Shown: piece by piece, positions 8,945 through 18,340 of the stretch | Numbering within the stretch: the first letter of the stretch is position 1 | How the letters are laid out: each line of letters starts with the position of its first letter | Source of the DNA: Bacteroidia bacterium | GTDB lineage: Bacteria > Bacteroidota > Bacteroidia > Flavobacteriales_D > Sanyastnellaceae | Reading direction: 5' to 3' | NCBI GenBank assembly: GCA_030427925.1 | Contig: JAUICJ010000012.1 | Location: 17,443 to 81,442, forward strand | Length of the DNA stretch: 64,000 nucleotides | The notes under the pieces: model-generated | Told to the model about the DNA's origin: nothing | Databases searched by the model: none | The model's input: the letters and a program-made list of their open reading frames with translations, nothing else | Position numbers and translations under genes: made by a program

Positions 8945-11329
8945 ATGAGGACACCTGCAAAGCGCCCACTGCTTTTCATTGCGCTGCTTTTTCTTTTGTC
9001 AAAGTCGTTCGGGCAAATGAGTGGCTACACGGTAAGTGGCGTGCTGCGGGATGGTCGCAGCGGAGAAACCTTGTTGGGGGCGACGGTGTGGTGCGATGAC
9101 TTGGCAACGGGGGTGTCTACCAACAACTTTGGCTTTTACTCGTTGACGCTGCCAGAAGGCCAGCACGAGTTGACGTTCAGCTTCATCGGGTACCAACCGA
9201 AGCAGCACACCGTCAATGGAACAAAGCGGTTGGACGTCAAGTTGAACGCAGGAGTCGCTTTGGGCGAGGCGGTGGTGGCCACGGGGGCTGCTCGGAAGCT
9301 CGAGGAGCAAGTCCAAATGTCGCGCATCGAAGTGCCCATCGACCAGATCCGCGCCCTTCCCGCCATTGGAGGCGAGGTCGACCTGCTCAAGGCGCTCCAA
9401 TGGCTCCCCGGCGTGCAGTCCGGTGGCGAAGGGACCACGGGCCTGTACGTCCGCGGCGGCAGCCCCGACCAAAACCTCATGCTGCTCGACGGCGTCCCGC
9501 TTTACAACGTGAACCACCTGTTTGGCTTTTTCAGCGTGTTCAATGCCGATGCCGTCAAGTCGATGTCCCTGACGAAGGGCGGCTTTCCGGCGCGGTTTGG
9601 CGGACGCCTCAGCTCCATCCTCGAAGTGAACCTGAAGGACGGCCACATGAGCGAATACCACATCGACGGCACGGTTTCCCTCATCGCCAGCAAGGTGACC
9701 GTGGAGGGGCCGCTCGTGAAGGACAAAGCCAGCTTCATGCTGAGCGGGCGGCGCACGTACATCGACTTGCTGGCGAAACCGCTGATTTGGGCGCTCAACG
9801 CGACGAGCGATGGCTTCCGAACTGACCCGGCCTACTTTTTTCAGGACTTCAATGGCAAGATCCACTGGCGCTTGGGCGAACGGGATCGCTTGTACTTCAG
9901 CGCGTTCAACAGCCTCGATGACTTCGGCATCGCCACCTCCGACCGCACGACCGAGGACAACGGTGACTACACGGAAACCCAGGCGGATTTGGGCCTTGAC
10001 TGGCGCAACGCCATCCAAGCCATCCGCTGGGCGCACGAATGGGGACCGCGGCTGTTTTCCAACACGACCTTGCTGCGCACCCGCTACCGCTTCAACACGG
10101 GGGCCGAGTTGGGAGAGGAGCGCTCGGAGGGCGGCAACGTCACTTCGGAGCGGTTTGCCGCCTTGTATCGCAGTGGCATCACGGACTTGGGCGCCCGACA
10201 CGACTTCGAATTCACACCGCGGCCAGAGCACGTGGTGCGCTTCGGGGCGTCCTACACGCGCCACGCCTTCGAACCCGGCGCCACGTCCTTGCAGCTCGAG
10301 GCCTCGGAGGAGAACCGCCTCGATACCCTCCTCGGCTCGACGCCCATCGGTTCCAACGAGTGGTTCGCCTACGCCGAGGACGAATGGGAAATCGGGGAGC
10401 ACGTGAAGGTGAACCTTGGGGCGCATGGGGCCGTGTTGGCAGTGGGAGGGGAGCGGTATGCTTCGCTGCAACCGCGTTTGGCCTGCAGCTTCATCCTGCC
10501 TGACCGGTCGGCCATCAAGCTGTCGTTCGCCCAAATGGCGCAATTCGTGAACCTGCTCACAAACGAGGGCCTGAGTTTGCCAACGGACCTTTGGGTGCCG
10601 TCCACCGAGCGGATCCGCCCGCAACAAAGCACGCAATATGCCGCGGGCTGGGCGCGCACGTACGGGGATTGGGAAGTGTCGCTCGAGGGGTATTACAAGG
10701 ACATGGACGGGCTGCTGAGTTACAAAGAAGGGGCGAGTTTCGTCTTTGGTTTGGAGTCGGATTGGCAGGATCAAGTCGTCCAAGGCGAAGGCCGTTCCTA
10801 TGGATTTGAAGTGTTCGTGCAGCGCAAAGTGGGCGATACCAAAGGCTGGATCGGCTACACACTGAGTAAAACCGAACGCCGCTTCGATGACCTCAACAGC
10901 GGCCGGTGGTTTCCGTTCACGTACGACCGCCGCCACGACGTTTCGTTGGTCGTGACGCACATGTTCGATGAGGCGTGGACGGGCTCGCTGGCTTGGGTGT
11001 TTGGCACGGGCCGGGCGCTTACCTTGCCCGAGTCGGTGTATACGACGTTCTTGCCTTCGACAACGTGGCCGCTGACCCTTGAGGTGGAAGTGCCGAGCGA
11101 ACGGAACGCTTACCGGATGAGCCCGTATCACCGGTTGGATTTGTCCATGACTCGCACGCTGGTGGGAGACAAAGGTTCGCGCCAACTCGTGTTGAGCATC
11201 TACAACGCCTACAACAACTTGAATCCGTTTTTTGCCCAAACCTCCGTTCAAGACGACGGCACACCGGTCATCCGCGAATACGGCATCTTCCCCATCATTC
11301 CCTCGGTCTCATGGCGCGTTACCTTCTGA
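8945..11329 (+). CDS. TonB-dependent outer-membrane receptor with carboxypeptidase-like N-terminal domain
   Basis: A 794-residue receptor. A signal peptide (to about residue 24, ending SKSFGQ) is followed by a CarboxypepD_reg-like beta domain (about 27-110; GVLRDGRSGETLLGATV). The plug then carries LPGVQSGGEGTTGLYVRGG and LLDGVPLYN, and the rest is the 22-stranded barrel, ending in an aromatic residue (SWRVTF). Such receptors take up large ligands using TonB-ExbBD energy; the substrate cannot be read from sequence. The next gene, a DUF4249 lipoprotein, starts 19 bases before this stop, so the two are translationally coupled. That pairing is frequent in Bacteroidota. Confidence 0.93.
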   Translation: MRTPAKRPLLFIALLFLLSKSFGQMSGYTVSGVLRDGRSGETLLGATVWCDDLATGVSTNNFGFYSLTLPEGQHELTFSFIGYQPKQHTVNGTKRLDVKLNAGVALGEAVVATGAARKLEEQVQMSRIEVPIDQIRALPAIGGEVDLLKALQWLPGVQSGGEGTTGLYVRGGSPDQNLMLLDGVPLYNVNHLFGFFSVFNADAVKSMSLTKGGFPARFGGRLSSILEVNLKDGHMSEYHIDGTVSLIASKVTVEGPLVKDKASFMLSGRRTYIDLLAKPLIWALNATSDGFRTDPAYFFQDFNGKIHWRLGERDRLYFSAFNSLDDFGIATSDRTTEDNGDYTETQADLGLDWRNAIQAIRWAHEWGPRLFSNTTLLRTRYRFNTGAELGEERSEGGNVTSERFAALYRSGITDLGARHDFEFTPRPEHVVRFGASYTRHAFEPGATSLQLEASEENRLDTLLGSTPIGSNEWFAYAEDEWEIGEHVKVNLGAHGAVLAVGGERYASLQPRLACSFILPDRSAIKLSFAQMAQFVNLLTNEGLSLPTDLWVPSTERIRPQQSTQYAAGWARTYGDWEVSLEGYYKDMDGLLSYKEGASFVFGLESDWQDQVVQGEGRSYGFEVFVQRKVGDTKGWIGYTLSKTERRFDDLNSGRWFPFTYDRRHDVSLVVTHMFDEAWTGSLAWVFGTGRALTLPESVYTTFLPSTTWPLTLEVEVPSERNAYRMSPYHRLDLSMTRTLVGDKGSRQLVLSIYNAYNNLNPFFAQTSVQDDGTPVIREYGIFPIIPSVSWRVTF

Positions 11330-12207
11330 TTTTCATTGCGGTGGCAGCCGCTTCCGGTTGCGGGAAACTCCGCGAGGGCGTGGTTCGGGAGATCGAATTT
11401 CCGGAACACGAGCCGAGCCTTGCGGTCACGGCCATCCTGACGGAGGGCGCACCCGAGCTGCCCATCTCAGCATTCCAATCGGCGGGCATCCTCGACAGCG
11501 CAGGCAGCCAGCCCGCGCAGGACGCCGTGGTGATGGTGGAGGGCGGCGGCGTGGCGTTCGCATGGAACGGTTCCGAAGGCGTGCTGGAACTGCAACGCGA
11601 TTCGGGATGGCAGTGGGCAAGCGGTGCCGAGTTGCAGCTGGTCGGGGAGGCGCCGGATTTGGCTGTGGTGAGTGCGCGCGCCGTGGTGCCCCCGCATCCG
11701 GAAGCTGCGGTAACGGAAGTCCTTGGCGCTGACACGGCATCGGACCCCTGGTTCGGAGAACCCACCGTCGTGGATCGCATCGCGTTCTCGGTGACGAACC
11801 ACCCGGGGGTGCGCGACACGTACCTGGTTCTGTTGGAACAGCGCGAAACGGAGTTCGGCGATTCGTGGGGGGCCATGTGGGGCGACGCGGACATCGCCAC
11901 GGCAGAGCGGACCGAATACGGTTGGGTGACGGGCGGCTACTTCATCGACGACCTGGGACTGGATGAAACGCCGCTTGATGACTTCGTTTTCGAGCGCATC
12001 CGCTGGGATTTGGAGGCGGAGCAGCTTCCGCGGCGGGTACGTGTGCAGGCCCTGTCGACGGAATTGTTCAAGCATTACCAGTCGCTTGAGGCGTATTTCG
12101 CGGCGTTGGACAATCCGTTCGCGGAGCCGGCCTCGGTGTACGGCAACGTGGAAGGCGGCTTTGGGGTGCTGGGGCTGGTGCGCGAGGAGGTGTTCGTGTT
12201 CGAGTGA
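11311..12207 (+). CDS. DUF4249 family lipoprotein
   Basis: A 298-residue protein starting with a lipoprotein signal ([13 protein letters not shown], lipidated Cys about residue 17). Its body matches the DUF4249 pattern as I remember it: an early [11 protein letters not shown] strand, a middle part describing a displayed value, and a late [33 protein letters not shown] block (read in parts), which is the best family signature. DUF4249 lipoproteins commonly follow TonB receptors and probably act as surface or periplasmic partners. Coding overlaps the receptor gene by 19 bases. Confidence 0.85.
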   Translation: MARYLLIFIAVAAASGCGKLREGVVREIEFPEHEPSLAVTAILTEGAPELPISAFQSAGILDSAGSQPAQDAVVMVEGGGVAFAWNGSEGVLELQRDSGWQWASGAELQLVGEAPDLAVVSARAVVPPHPEAAVTEVLGADTASDPWFGEPTVVDRIAFSVTNHPGVRDTYLVLLEQRETEFGDSWGAMWGDADIATAERTEYGWVTGGYFIDDLGLDETPLDDFVFERIRWDLEAEQLPRRVRVQALSTELFKHYQSLEAYFAALDNPFAEPASVYGNVEGGFGVLGLVREEVFVFE

Positions 12208-12241
12208 GGAACCACTTGCCGCGCTCGCTTGTTTCGTAGGC

Positions 12242-13705
12242 ATGTGGGACGTGGTTTGGTACAAACGGGATTTGCGGTTGCGCGATCACGTGCCGTTGCA
12301 GCGGGCGCTGGCTTGCGGGCGGCACGTGGTGCTGGTGCACCTTTTCGAACCGGAGGATTTGGCCCACCCGACCACGAGCAACCGCCACCTGCGGTTCCGA
12401 TGGGAGTCGTGGAAGTCCTTGGAGGGGGAGGTAGCTGCGTTGGGCTGGCCGGTGCAGGTGGCGACGGGTGTGTGCGGAGCGGTGGAGTGGCTGGAGGCGG
12501 TGCATCAGAGGGAGGGCATTCGGACCTTGTGGAGCCACGAGGAGACGGGGTTGCGGCACACGTTCGATCGGGATCGGGCCGTGCGGCGTTGGTGCCGAGC
12601 GAACGGGGTGAACTGGGTGGAAGTGGAGCAGCAAGCGGTGGTCCGGGGATTGAAGAACCGGGAGGATTGGGCGGATCGTTGGCACCGGGTCATGGGGGAG
12701 GCGGTGGCGTTGCCCGAGTTGGGGCCGGATTTGGAGCGGGTGCCATTCGAGGGCGAGGGGTTGGAGGCGCCGCCGAAGGTGACCCACGGAAACGATCCGG
12801 GGGGCGAGGGGCCGTTTCAGCCAGGGGGCGAGGCGGAAGCGCATCGGTACGTAAAGTCGTTCTTCGAGGGACGGGTCAAGGGATACCGCAGGCGAATCGG
12901 GGAACCGGCGGCCAGTCGGCGAACGAGCAGCCGGTTGAGTCCGTATTTGGCCTGGGGCTGCATCAGCATGCGGCAGGTCTACCACGCGTTTCAACGGGCT
13001 CCGCAGCAGGGCGTTGTGAACGACCTGCGTGCGTTCGGCAGCCGCCTTCGTTGGCAAGGGCATTTCATCCAAAAATTCGAATCCGAAGACCGGATGGAAT
13101 TCGAACCGGTCAACCGGGCCTACTTGGAAATGGAGCATGCGGGAACTCCGGAGACCTTGAAAGCATGGAAAGAAGGCCAAACCGGGTTTCCGCTAGTAGA
13201 CGCTTGCATGCGCTGTGTCGTGGCCACGGGTTACCTGAATTTCCGCATGCGCGCGATGCTCGTCAGTTTCCTCACGCACCACCTCGACCACCCGTGGGAT
13301 GCTGGCGTGGAGCACCTCGCCCGGTGTTTCCTAGATTTTGAGCCAGGCATTCACTACGCTCAATTCCAAATGCAAGCCGCCGTGACGGGCATCAACACGA
13401 TCCGCATCTACAACCCCGTGAAGCAGGGCTTGGAGCGCGATCCCGAGGGGGCGTTTGTGAGGCAATGGGTGCCCGAACTCGCTCACTTGAAAGCGCCCGA
13501 AATTCACCATCCGTGGACGATTCCTCCGCTGCAACGGATATGGGATGGCGATGTGAACGGTTACCCCGAACCGGTGGTCGACTTGGAGCAAGCCGGTCGC
13601 TCAGCTCGTGAAAAGCTATGGGCTTATCGGAAACGGCTCGAAGTGAAAGACGAGGCCACACGGATTTTAGCCACCCACGTGGCCCGGTCTACGAAAGGCC
13701 GTTGA
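12242..13705 (+). CDS. Cryptochrome/photolyase family flavoprotein with unusual FAD-site residues
   Basis: A 487-residue photolyase homologue. The N-terminal antenna-type Rossmann domain starts with [13 protein letters not shown]; the C-terminal FAD domain has [11 protein letters not shown] and [11 protein letters not shown]. These proteins use light and FADH- to repair pyrimidine dimers or to signal. Two conserved stretches differ from classic class I photolyases: the usual WMHNRLRM segment reads YLNFRMRAM, so the Asn near flavin N5 is not in place, and the segment with the proximal Trp of the electron chain (WQWAA) reads FQMQAA. It may belong to a divergent subfamily; repair activity is unproven. 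I start it at the ATG at 12242, 34 bases after the DUF4249 gene. Its stop overlaps the fhs end by 17 bases. Confidence 0.85.
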   Translation: MWDVVWYKRDLRLRDHVPLQRALACGRHVVLVHLFEPEDLAHPTTSNRHLRFRWESWKSLEGEVAALGWPVQVATGVCGAVEWLEAVHQREGIRTLWSHEETGLRHTFDRDRAVRRWCRANGVNWVEVEQQAVVRGLKNREDWADRWHRVMGEAVALPELGPDLERVPFEGEGLEAPPKVTHGNDPGGEGPFQPGGEAEAHRYVKSFFEGRVKGYRRRIGEPAASRRTSSRLSPYLAWGCISMRQVYHAFQRAPQQGVVNDLRAFGSRLRWQGHFIQKFESEDRMEFEPVNRAYLEMEHAGTPETLKAWKEGQTGFPLVDACMRCVVATGYLNFRMRAMLVSFLTHHLDHPWDAGVEHLARCFLDFEPGIHYAQFQMQAAVTGINTIRIYNPVKQGLERDPEGAFVRQWVPELAHLKAPEIHHPWTIPPLQRIWDGDVNGYPEPVVDLEQAGRSAREKLWAYRKRLEVKDEATRILATHVARSTKGR

Positions 13706-15350
13706 TGGTACCATCGCGGTCGATGGTCATGCCCTCTGCCGCGGGCACCGCGGGCAAGCCCGGCATCCGCAACATCGCCCCCGTGATCGGGATGACGAAT
13801 CCCGCCCCTGCGGCCACTTCGAACTCGCGCACCGTGATGTGAAATCCAGATGGCCGGCCAAGGAGCCGCTCGTTGTCGGAAAGGGATTTTTGGGTCTTCG
13901 CCATGCAGACGGGCAGGTTCCCGAAGCCGAGTTCTTCGAATCGCGCGAGCTGCGCGCGGGCTGTGTCCGTGAGATGAACGCCATCCGCACCGTAGATGCT
14001 CGTGGCGATGCGCTCGATTTTTTCGGTAAGGGGTTGGTCCAAATCATAGGTGAACCGCAAGTCCGGCGCCTCCGACGGCATCGCATCCACCACGGCCTGA
14101 GCCAAGTCCGCCACGCCGGCGCCCCCTTTGGCCCACCCCTCGCTCAGTACGCAGCGAACGCCCTTTGCCGCGCACGCCTCGAAAATCACCGCGCGCTCCT
14201 CCTCGATATCCGTGTGGAACGCGTTCAACGCCACCACAACGGGCACGCCAAACCCCTGCAGGTTCTCGATGTGCTTCTCGAGGTTCGGCAATCCACGGCG
14301 CACCGCATCCACGTCCGGGCCGAGGTTGGTTTTGCCACTTCCATGGTACTTCAAGGCCTTGACCGTCGCCACGCACACGGCAGCGCGTGGTGCAATTCCA
14401 CCCGCCCGCATCTTGATGTTCATGAACTTCTCCGCACCCAAGTCGGCTCCGAATCCGGCTTCCGTCACCACATAGTCCGCATAGCTCATGGCCATTTTCG
14501 TGGCGATGAGGCTGTTCGTGCCTTGGGCGATGTTCGCAAAGGGCCCTCCGTGGATGATGGCCGGAGTGCCTTCGAGGGTTTGGACGAGGTTTGGTTGGAT
14601 GGCTTCCTTCATCAAAATGGCCATCGCTGCAGAGCCCTTCATGGCTTCAGCAAACACCGGCTGTTTTTCCCGCGTGTCGCCGAGGTAGATCCGGTCCATT
14701 CGCGCTTGCAAATCGGCGAGGTCCTTCGACATGCACAGGATGGCCATGATTTCCGAGGCGGCGGTTATGTTGAACCCGGTTTCCCGCATGAATCCGCCAT
14801 TCTTACCCCCCAAACCGCTCACGATGCTGCGCAGTGCCCGGTCGTTCATGTCCATGACGCGCTTCCACGTGACTGTGCGCGGATCGAGTCCCACGTTGTA
14901 CTTCCGACCTTGGATGTTGTTGTCGATGAGTGCCGCAAGCAGGTTGTTCGCTTTTTCCACGGCAGCAAAATCCCCCGTGAAATGCAGGTTGATGTCTTCC
15001 ATCGGAATGACCTGCGTGTGGCCTCCACCGGCTGCACCTCCTTTCATGCCAAAAACCGGCCCCAGAGAAGGCTCCCGCAACGCCACTGCCGCCTTCTTTC
15101 CCAGGTGGCTCAGCCCATCGGCCAAGCCCACGCTCACCGTCGTTTTTCCTTCGCCCGACGGGGTGGGGCTGATGGCCGTAACCAAGATGAGCCGCGACTC
15201 CGCAATCCGCTCTTCGCGAAGGAGGTGGAGCGGAAGCTTCGCCTTGGTGTGCCCAAACGGGATGACGTCCGCAGCCGCGATGCCCAAGCGTTCGGCGATT
15301 TCAGTGATGGGGCGGGGCGTGACGCCCCGAGCGATTTCGATGTAGGTCAT
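13689..15350 (-). CDS. fhs: Formate--tetrahydrofolate ligase
   Basis: A 553-residue enzyme, matching the usual ~555. It joins formate to tetrahydrofolate with ATP, giving 10-formyl-THF for purine and formyl-Met synthesis. Family signatures are clear: the P-loop [30 protein letters not shown] (20 residues), and [15 protein letters not shown] prefer the ATG at 15350 ([15 protein letters not shown]); the longer frame to 15509 adds 53 residues with no family resemblance that also reach into the lemA side. Tail-to-tail overlap with the photolyase gene is 17 bases. Confidence 0.97.
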   Translation of the reverse strand: MTYIEIARGVTPRPITEIAERLGIAAADVIPFGHTKAKLPLHLLREERIAESRLILVTAISPTPSGEGKTTVSVGLADGLSHLGKKAAVALREPSLGPVFGMKGGAAGGGHTQVIPMEDINLHFTGDFAAVEKANNLLAALIDNNIQGRKYNVGLDPRTVTWKRVMDMNDRALRSIVSGLGGKNGGFMRETGFNITAASEIMAILCMSKDLADLQARMDRIYLGDTREKQPVFAEAMKGSAAMAILMKEAIQPNLVQTLEGTPAIIHGGPFANIAQGTNSLIATKMAMSYADYVVTEAGFGADLGAEKFMNIKMRAGGIAPRAAVCVATVKALKYHGSGKTNLGPDVDAVRRGLPNLEKHIENLQGFGVPVVVALNAFHTDIEEERAVIFEACAAKGVRCVLSEGWAKGGAGVADLAQAVVDAMPSEAPDLRFTYDLDQPLTEKIERIATSIYGADGVHLTDTARAQLARFEELGFGNLPVCMAKTQKSLSDNERLLGRPSGFHITVREFEVAAGAGFVIPITGAMLRMPGLPAVPAAEGMTIDRDGTINGLS

Positions 15351-15438
15351 TGCGTTGAAATTCGGACGCGAATGTAAGCATGCGCAACCTTTAACATCGA
15401 TTGGACGATGCCGCACAATCAGACCTTGATAAGGAGTG

Positions 15439-15446
15439 TAATTTTG
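15439..15446 (+). promoter_or_regulatory. -7 promoter box of lemA operon, leaderless spacing
   Basis: TAATTTTG, an exact TAnnTTTG match, ends four bases (GGGC) before the ATG at 15451. A second ATG follows immediately. Confidence 0.6.
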
Positions 15447-15450
15447 GGGC

Positions 15451-16038
15451 ATGATGAAACACCTGAAGTGGATCGTACCGGTGGCCTTGGTGGCCCTGAT
15501 CCTCGGCAATGCAGCGGGCGCTTACAACAAATTCGTAGACGGTGACGTCCTGGTTGATCAGGAATGGTCGCAGGTTGAAACGCAATACCAGCGCCGCTTT
15601 GACTTGATTCCAAATTTGGTCCAAACGGTGAAGGGAGTGGCCGATTTCGAACAGGGAACCCTTGTTGCAGTCACGGAAGCCCGGGCCGCGGCCTTGGGGG
15701 CGATGAAGCAGGTTTCCCAAACCGGCGATGTCGCGTCGTTCGAACGTTCGAACATGGTCTTCGGTTCGGCCTTGAGGGGCTTGATGGGCTATGCCGAAAA
15801 CTACCCCGAACTCAAAGCAAACAAGAGTTTTCAGGACCTGCAAGTCCAACTCGAAGGAACGGAAAATCGCATCACCACGGCGCGCACGCGCTACAACGAG
15901 GCGGTAGCGTCCTACAACCGAAGCATCCGCCGATTCCCTGGTCGCCTTTGGGCAGCCGCCTTCGGTTTCGAGCCGCGTGATGCATTCGAAGCGGCAGCGG
16001 GCGCTGAGTCCGCGCCGAAAGTGGACTTTGGTTCATGA
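15451..16038 (+). CDS. lemA: LemA family protein
   Basis: A 195-residue LemA protein: one N-terminal membrane helix (about residues 7-24), then the helical LemA domain with YNKFVDGDVLVDQEWSQVE, RRFDLIPNLVQTVKG and AVASYNRSIRRFPG (read in parts). LemA proteins are membrane-anchored with the helical part outside the cytoplasm; molecular function unknown. It begins a three-gene operon with two TPM-domain proteins; start and stop codons overlap as ATGA with the next gene. LemA-TPM-TPM is a recurrent arrangement in Bacteroidota, suggesting a joint membrane complex. Confidence 0.92.
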   Translation: MMKHLKWIVPVALVALILGNAAGAYNKFVDGDVLVDQEWSQVETQYQRRFDLIPNLVQTVKGVADFEQGTLVAVTEARAAALGAMKQVSQTGDVASFERSNMVFGSALRGLMGYAENYPELKANKSFQDLQVQLEGTENRITTARTRYNEAVASYNRSIRRFPGRLWAAAFGFEPRDAFEAAAGAESAPKVDFGS

Positions 16039-16472
16039 GGCTAGGAACTCCCTTTTCGAAGAGCGACGAGCGCGCCTTGGTGCGGGCCATCGAAGCGGCG
16101 GAACTGCGAACTTCGGCAGAATTGCGCATCCACATTGAACGGCGATGCCCAGGTTATGAGTTGGACCGGGCGGCTGAGCTGTTCGAGGCGCTGTCGATGC
16201 ATCGAACCGAGGCCCGCAATGGGGTCCTGATTTATTTGGCTTGGAAGGATCGGAAATTTGGCATCATCGGCGACTTGGGCATCCACCAGCATGTAGGGGA
16301 TGTGTTTTGGGATGGCGTGTACGCTGAGGCCCGTTCTGCGCTGGGGCGTGGAGCGTGGGTGGAGGGCCTGCGGTTGGCGGTAGACGAGGCGGGCAAGGCC
16401 TTGAGTGCGCATTTTCCGAGACAATTGGACGATGTGAACGAATTGCCCGACGCAATCTCTTGGGGATGGTGA
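16035..16472 (+). CDS. TPM domain protein, short soluble type
   Basis: A 145-residue protein made almost wholly of one TPM domain: TSAELRIHIERRCP (about 23-36), ARNGVLIYLAWKDRKFGIIGD (read in parts) and a Trp-rich end. It has no signal peptide or membrane helix. TPM domains occur in photosystem II repair protein TLP18.3 and bacterial YgcG relatives and have been linked to phosphatase-like activity, though that is not certain here. Its ATG overlaps the lemA stop, and its own stop overlaps the start of the third gene. Confidence 0.85.
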   Translation: MRLGTPFSKSDERALVRAIEAAELRTSAELRIHIERRCPGYELDRAAELFEALSMHRTEARNGVLIYLAWKDRKFGIIGDLGIHQHVGDVFWDGVYAEARSALGRGAWVEGLRLAVDEAGKALSAHFPRQLDDVNELPDAISWGW

Positions 16473-17296
16473 GGAACGCGCTCTTAACCTGCTTGGCTTT
16501 GGCGATTGCGGGGTGGGCAGTGGCCGTTCTGCCGGAAGGTTGCGTGCAGCCACCGGTGGACCGGGTGTTTGTCTATGATTTTGCAGGTCAAATCCCCGAT
16601 CGCTATGAGGCCGAGCTCAATGCCCAGCTGCGCACGTTCACGGACACGACCTCCCACGTCATCGTCGTGGTGACGCACGCGGACTTTTGCGGTTTGGAAC
16701 CCGCAGAGTTCGCTACGGAATTGGGGCAGGAGTGGGGCGTAGGCCGAGGCGATGAGGACAACGGGGTCGTGGTGGCGATCCGCCCGCGCTCTGGAAGCCG
16801 TTCTGGAGCTTTGTTCATCGCTCCAGGCTATGGGTTGGAGGGCGCCATCCCAGACATCGTGGCGATGCGGGTCGTCCAGGAAATGTCCCCCGCACTGGGG
16901 CGCGGTGATTACGCTGCAGCACTTGAAATCGGAACGCGGGACTTGATGCATTTGGCAGCGGGTGAGTGGACGCAATCCGATTACTTGTCGGGCGGAAACG
17001 CCGATCTGGGAGCTTCATTGCTGGCGCTGTTTCTGTTTTTGTTGGTATTTTTCGGTTTGCCTGCCTTTGCGATTTATTCTTCCGTGCGGAGCATTCAGCG
17101 CAAGCAGGACCTGACGTGGGCGGCGGCGTGGTTGCTGTTTTGGGCGGCATCGCAACGTTCTTCAGGACGTTACCGCCATTTCCATTCGGGCAGTGGTCCA
17201 TTTCGAGGCGGATCGGGTTTCGGAGGAGGCGGTGGCGGTTTTGGTGGGTTTGGTGGAGGAGGGTTCGGCGGAGGCGGTGCAGGAGGGAGCTTTTAA
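16466..17296 (+). CDS. TPM domain protein, membrane-anchored, with glycine-rich tail (YgcG-like)
   Basis: A 276-residue protein. An N-terminal signal or anchor (residues 1-22) is followed by a TPM domain (about 30-165: VFVYDFAGQIPD, SHVIVVVTHADFCGLEP, ELGQEWGVGRGDEDNGVVV). A hydrophobic segment near 185-210 is the membrane helix. The last ~40 residues are nearly all Gly and Phe with HFHSG, as in many YgcG proteins. The TPM part should face the periplasm. It is the last gene of the lemA operon, overlapping the previous gene by seven bases; the longer frame to 16355 was rejected because the signal peptide begins at 16466. Confidence 0.88.
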   Translation: MVRNALLTCLALAIAGWAVAVLPEGCVQPPVDRVFVYDFAGQIPDRYEAELNAQLRTFTDTTSHVIVVVTHADFCGLEPAEFATELGQEWGVGRGDEDNGVVVAIRPRSGSRSGALFIAPGYGLEGAIPDIVAMRVVQEMSPALGRGDYAAALEIGTRDLMHLAAGEWTQSDYLSGGNADLGASLLALFLFLLVFFGLPAFAIYSSVRSIQRKQDLTWAAAWLLFWAASQRSSGRYRHFHSGSGPFRGGSGFGGGGGGFGGFGGGGFGGGGAGGSF

Positions 17297-17313
17297 TTGC
17301 CGGGAAGTTCTGT

Positions 17314-17321
17314 TACCTTTG
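17314..17321 (+). promoter_or_regulatory. -7 promoter box upstream of the DUF3825 gene
   Basis: TACCTTTG, an exact consensus match, 66 bases before the ATG at 17388. No well-spaced -33 box. Confidence 0.5.
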
Positions 17322-17387
17322 GTCGAAACTTTTTTAGGTGCTCACTCGCGTGTGGGCTTGGTTAAATGTTTTTGAATTCATTGTGCG

Positions 17388-18311
17388 ATGAAGTTGTTTG
17401 ATTTTGCATTTGTACCCAACTATCCTCAACCCTTAGAGCGCTTGGCCGACATGGCCAGGAAGGAACCTTGGGGCAGGAATTACCGCGTGTTGAAGAGTTA
17501 TTTCAACCACATGTTCGAGCAGGTGCATGCCGAGGGCCGGATTGTGGAATCAAAGGACGGGGCGTATTGCACCTTCAATACGGGGCTGACGAACTCCAAT
17601 TTCGAGTCCATTTTTGCGGTGTTCGCTCGAAATGAGCGGGAGGATGCGCAGGATTGGTTTTTTCGGGGGTTCGGCATTCCGGGGATGAAAGGGCTCGGGG
17701 AATTGTTGAGCGACGAGTTCGAGGCCTTGCCCCATCGGCTGCAATTTGGGGGCGGACCGCAGACGTATTTCTATCCCGTGGACGCGGGTGAGCCGGCGTG
17801 CGATTGGGAAGGCATGTGCTTGGAGAACCTGCGGCGCATTCCTTCGGGACTGTTGATGGATGCGGTTGGTGGAAGGCTCGAGCTCCCCCAAACCGAAGGC
17901 ATGGAACGCGAACACATGCTGGAGGTGTGGGAGCAGTTTCGGGCCGAAGTGGCTGAACTTCCGAGCATTTTGGGCAAACTCGTGGAGGCGTGCGAGTGGG
18001 CCATGGAACAGACTTTGGATCGGTGCATCGTCGACTACAAGACAGCTGTTCCGCAATGGAATGCGCGGTTGAATGAGGTTCAGTTGCTCTTGCCTTTGGC
18101 CCTCACGAACCTGCGGGAGGTCGATGCGGCGGTGGCCGTTCGCAGGAACGATTCGGGAAATTGGGAAGCGGTGAATTTGCTGACCTTGGACATGGCGTAC
18201 AACAACGCCCGCCTCATCGCTCGCCCCGAAGCTAGCTGGTTAGCAGATGGAACGCGCATCGGCCGCAAGCCCCAACCAACGCGAGCCCATCGAGCCCATT
18301 TAACGACTTGA
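17388..18311 (+). CDS. DUF3825 domain protein
   Basis: A 307-residue protein whose first ~260 residues match DUF3825 as I know it: LFDFAFVPNYPQPLERLADMA at the start (read in parts), the mid motif RVLKSYFNHMFEQV, and YCTFNTGLTNSNFESIFAVF (20 residues). No membrane helix or signal, so it is cytoplasmic. DUF3825 is found alone or joined to RNA-binding or nuclease-like domains in other bacteria, but its activity is unknown. The C-terminal 25 residues are basic and low-complexity. It stands alone between the lemA operon and the next secreted protein gene. Confidence 0.75.
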   Translation: MKLFDFAFVPNYPQPLERLADMARKEPWGRNYRVLKSYFNHMFEQVHAEGRIVESKDGAYCTFNTGLTNSNFESIFAVFARNEREDAQDWFFRGFGIPGMKGLGELLSDEFEALPHRLQFGGGPQTYFYPVDAGEPACDWEGMCLENLRRIPSGLLMDAVGGRLELPQTEGMEREHMLEVWEQFRAEVAELPSILGKLVEACEWAMEQTLDRCIVDYKTAVPQWNARLNEVQLLLPLALTNLREVDAAVAVRRNDSGNWEAVNLLTLDMAYNNARLIARPEASWLADGTRIGRKPQPTRAHRAHLTT

Positions 18312-18340
18312 TTCCGTACCTTGTGGGGAAAGCATAAACT

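Noticed and set aside
8999..11251. 750-codon open frame on the minus strand
   Set aside because: Antisense to the TonB receptor, composition rich in Arg, His and Gln as expected of a shadow frame.
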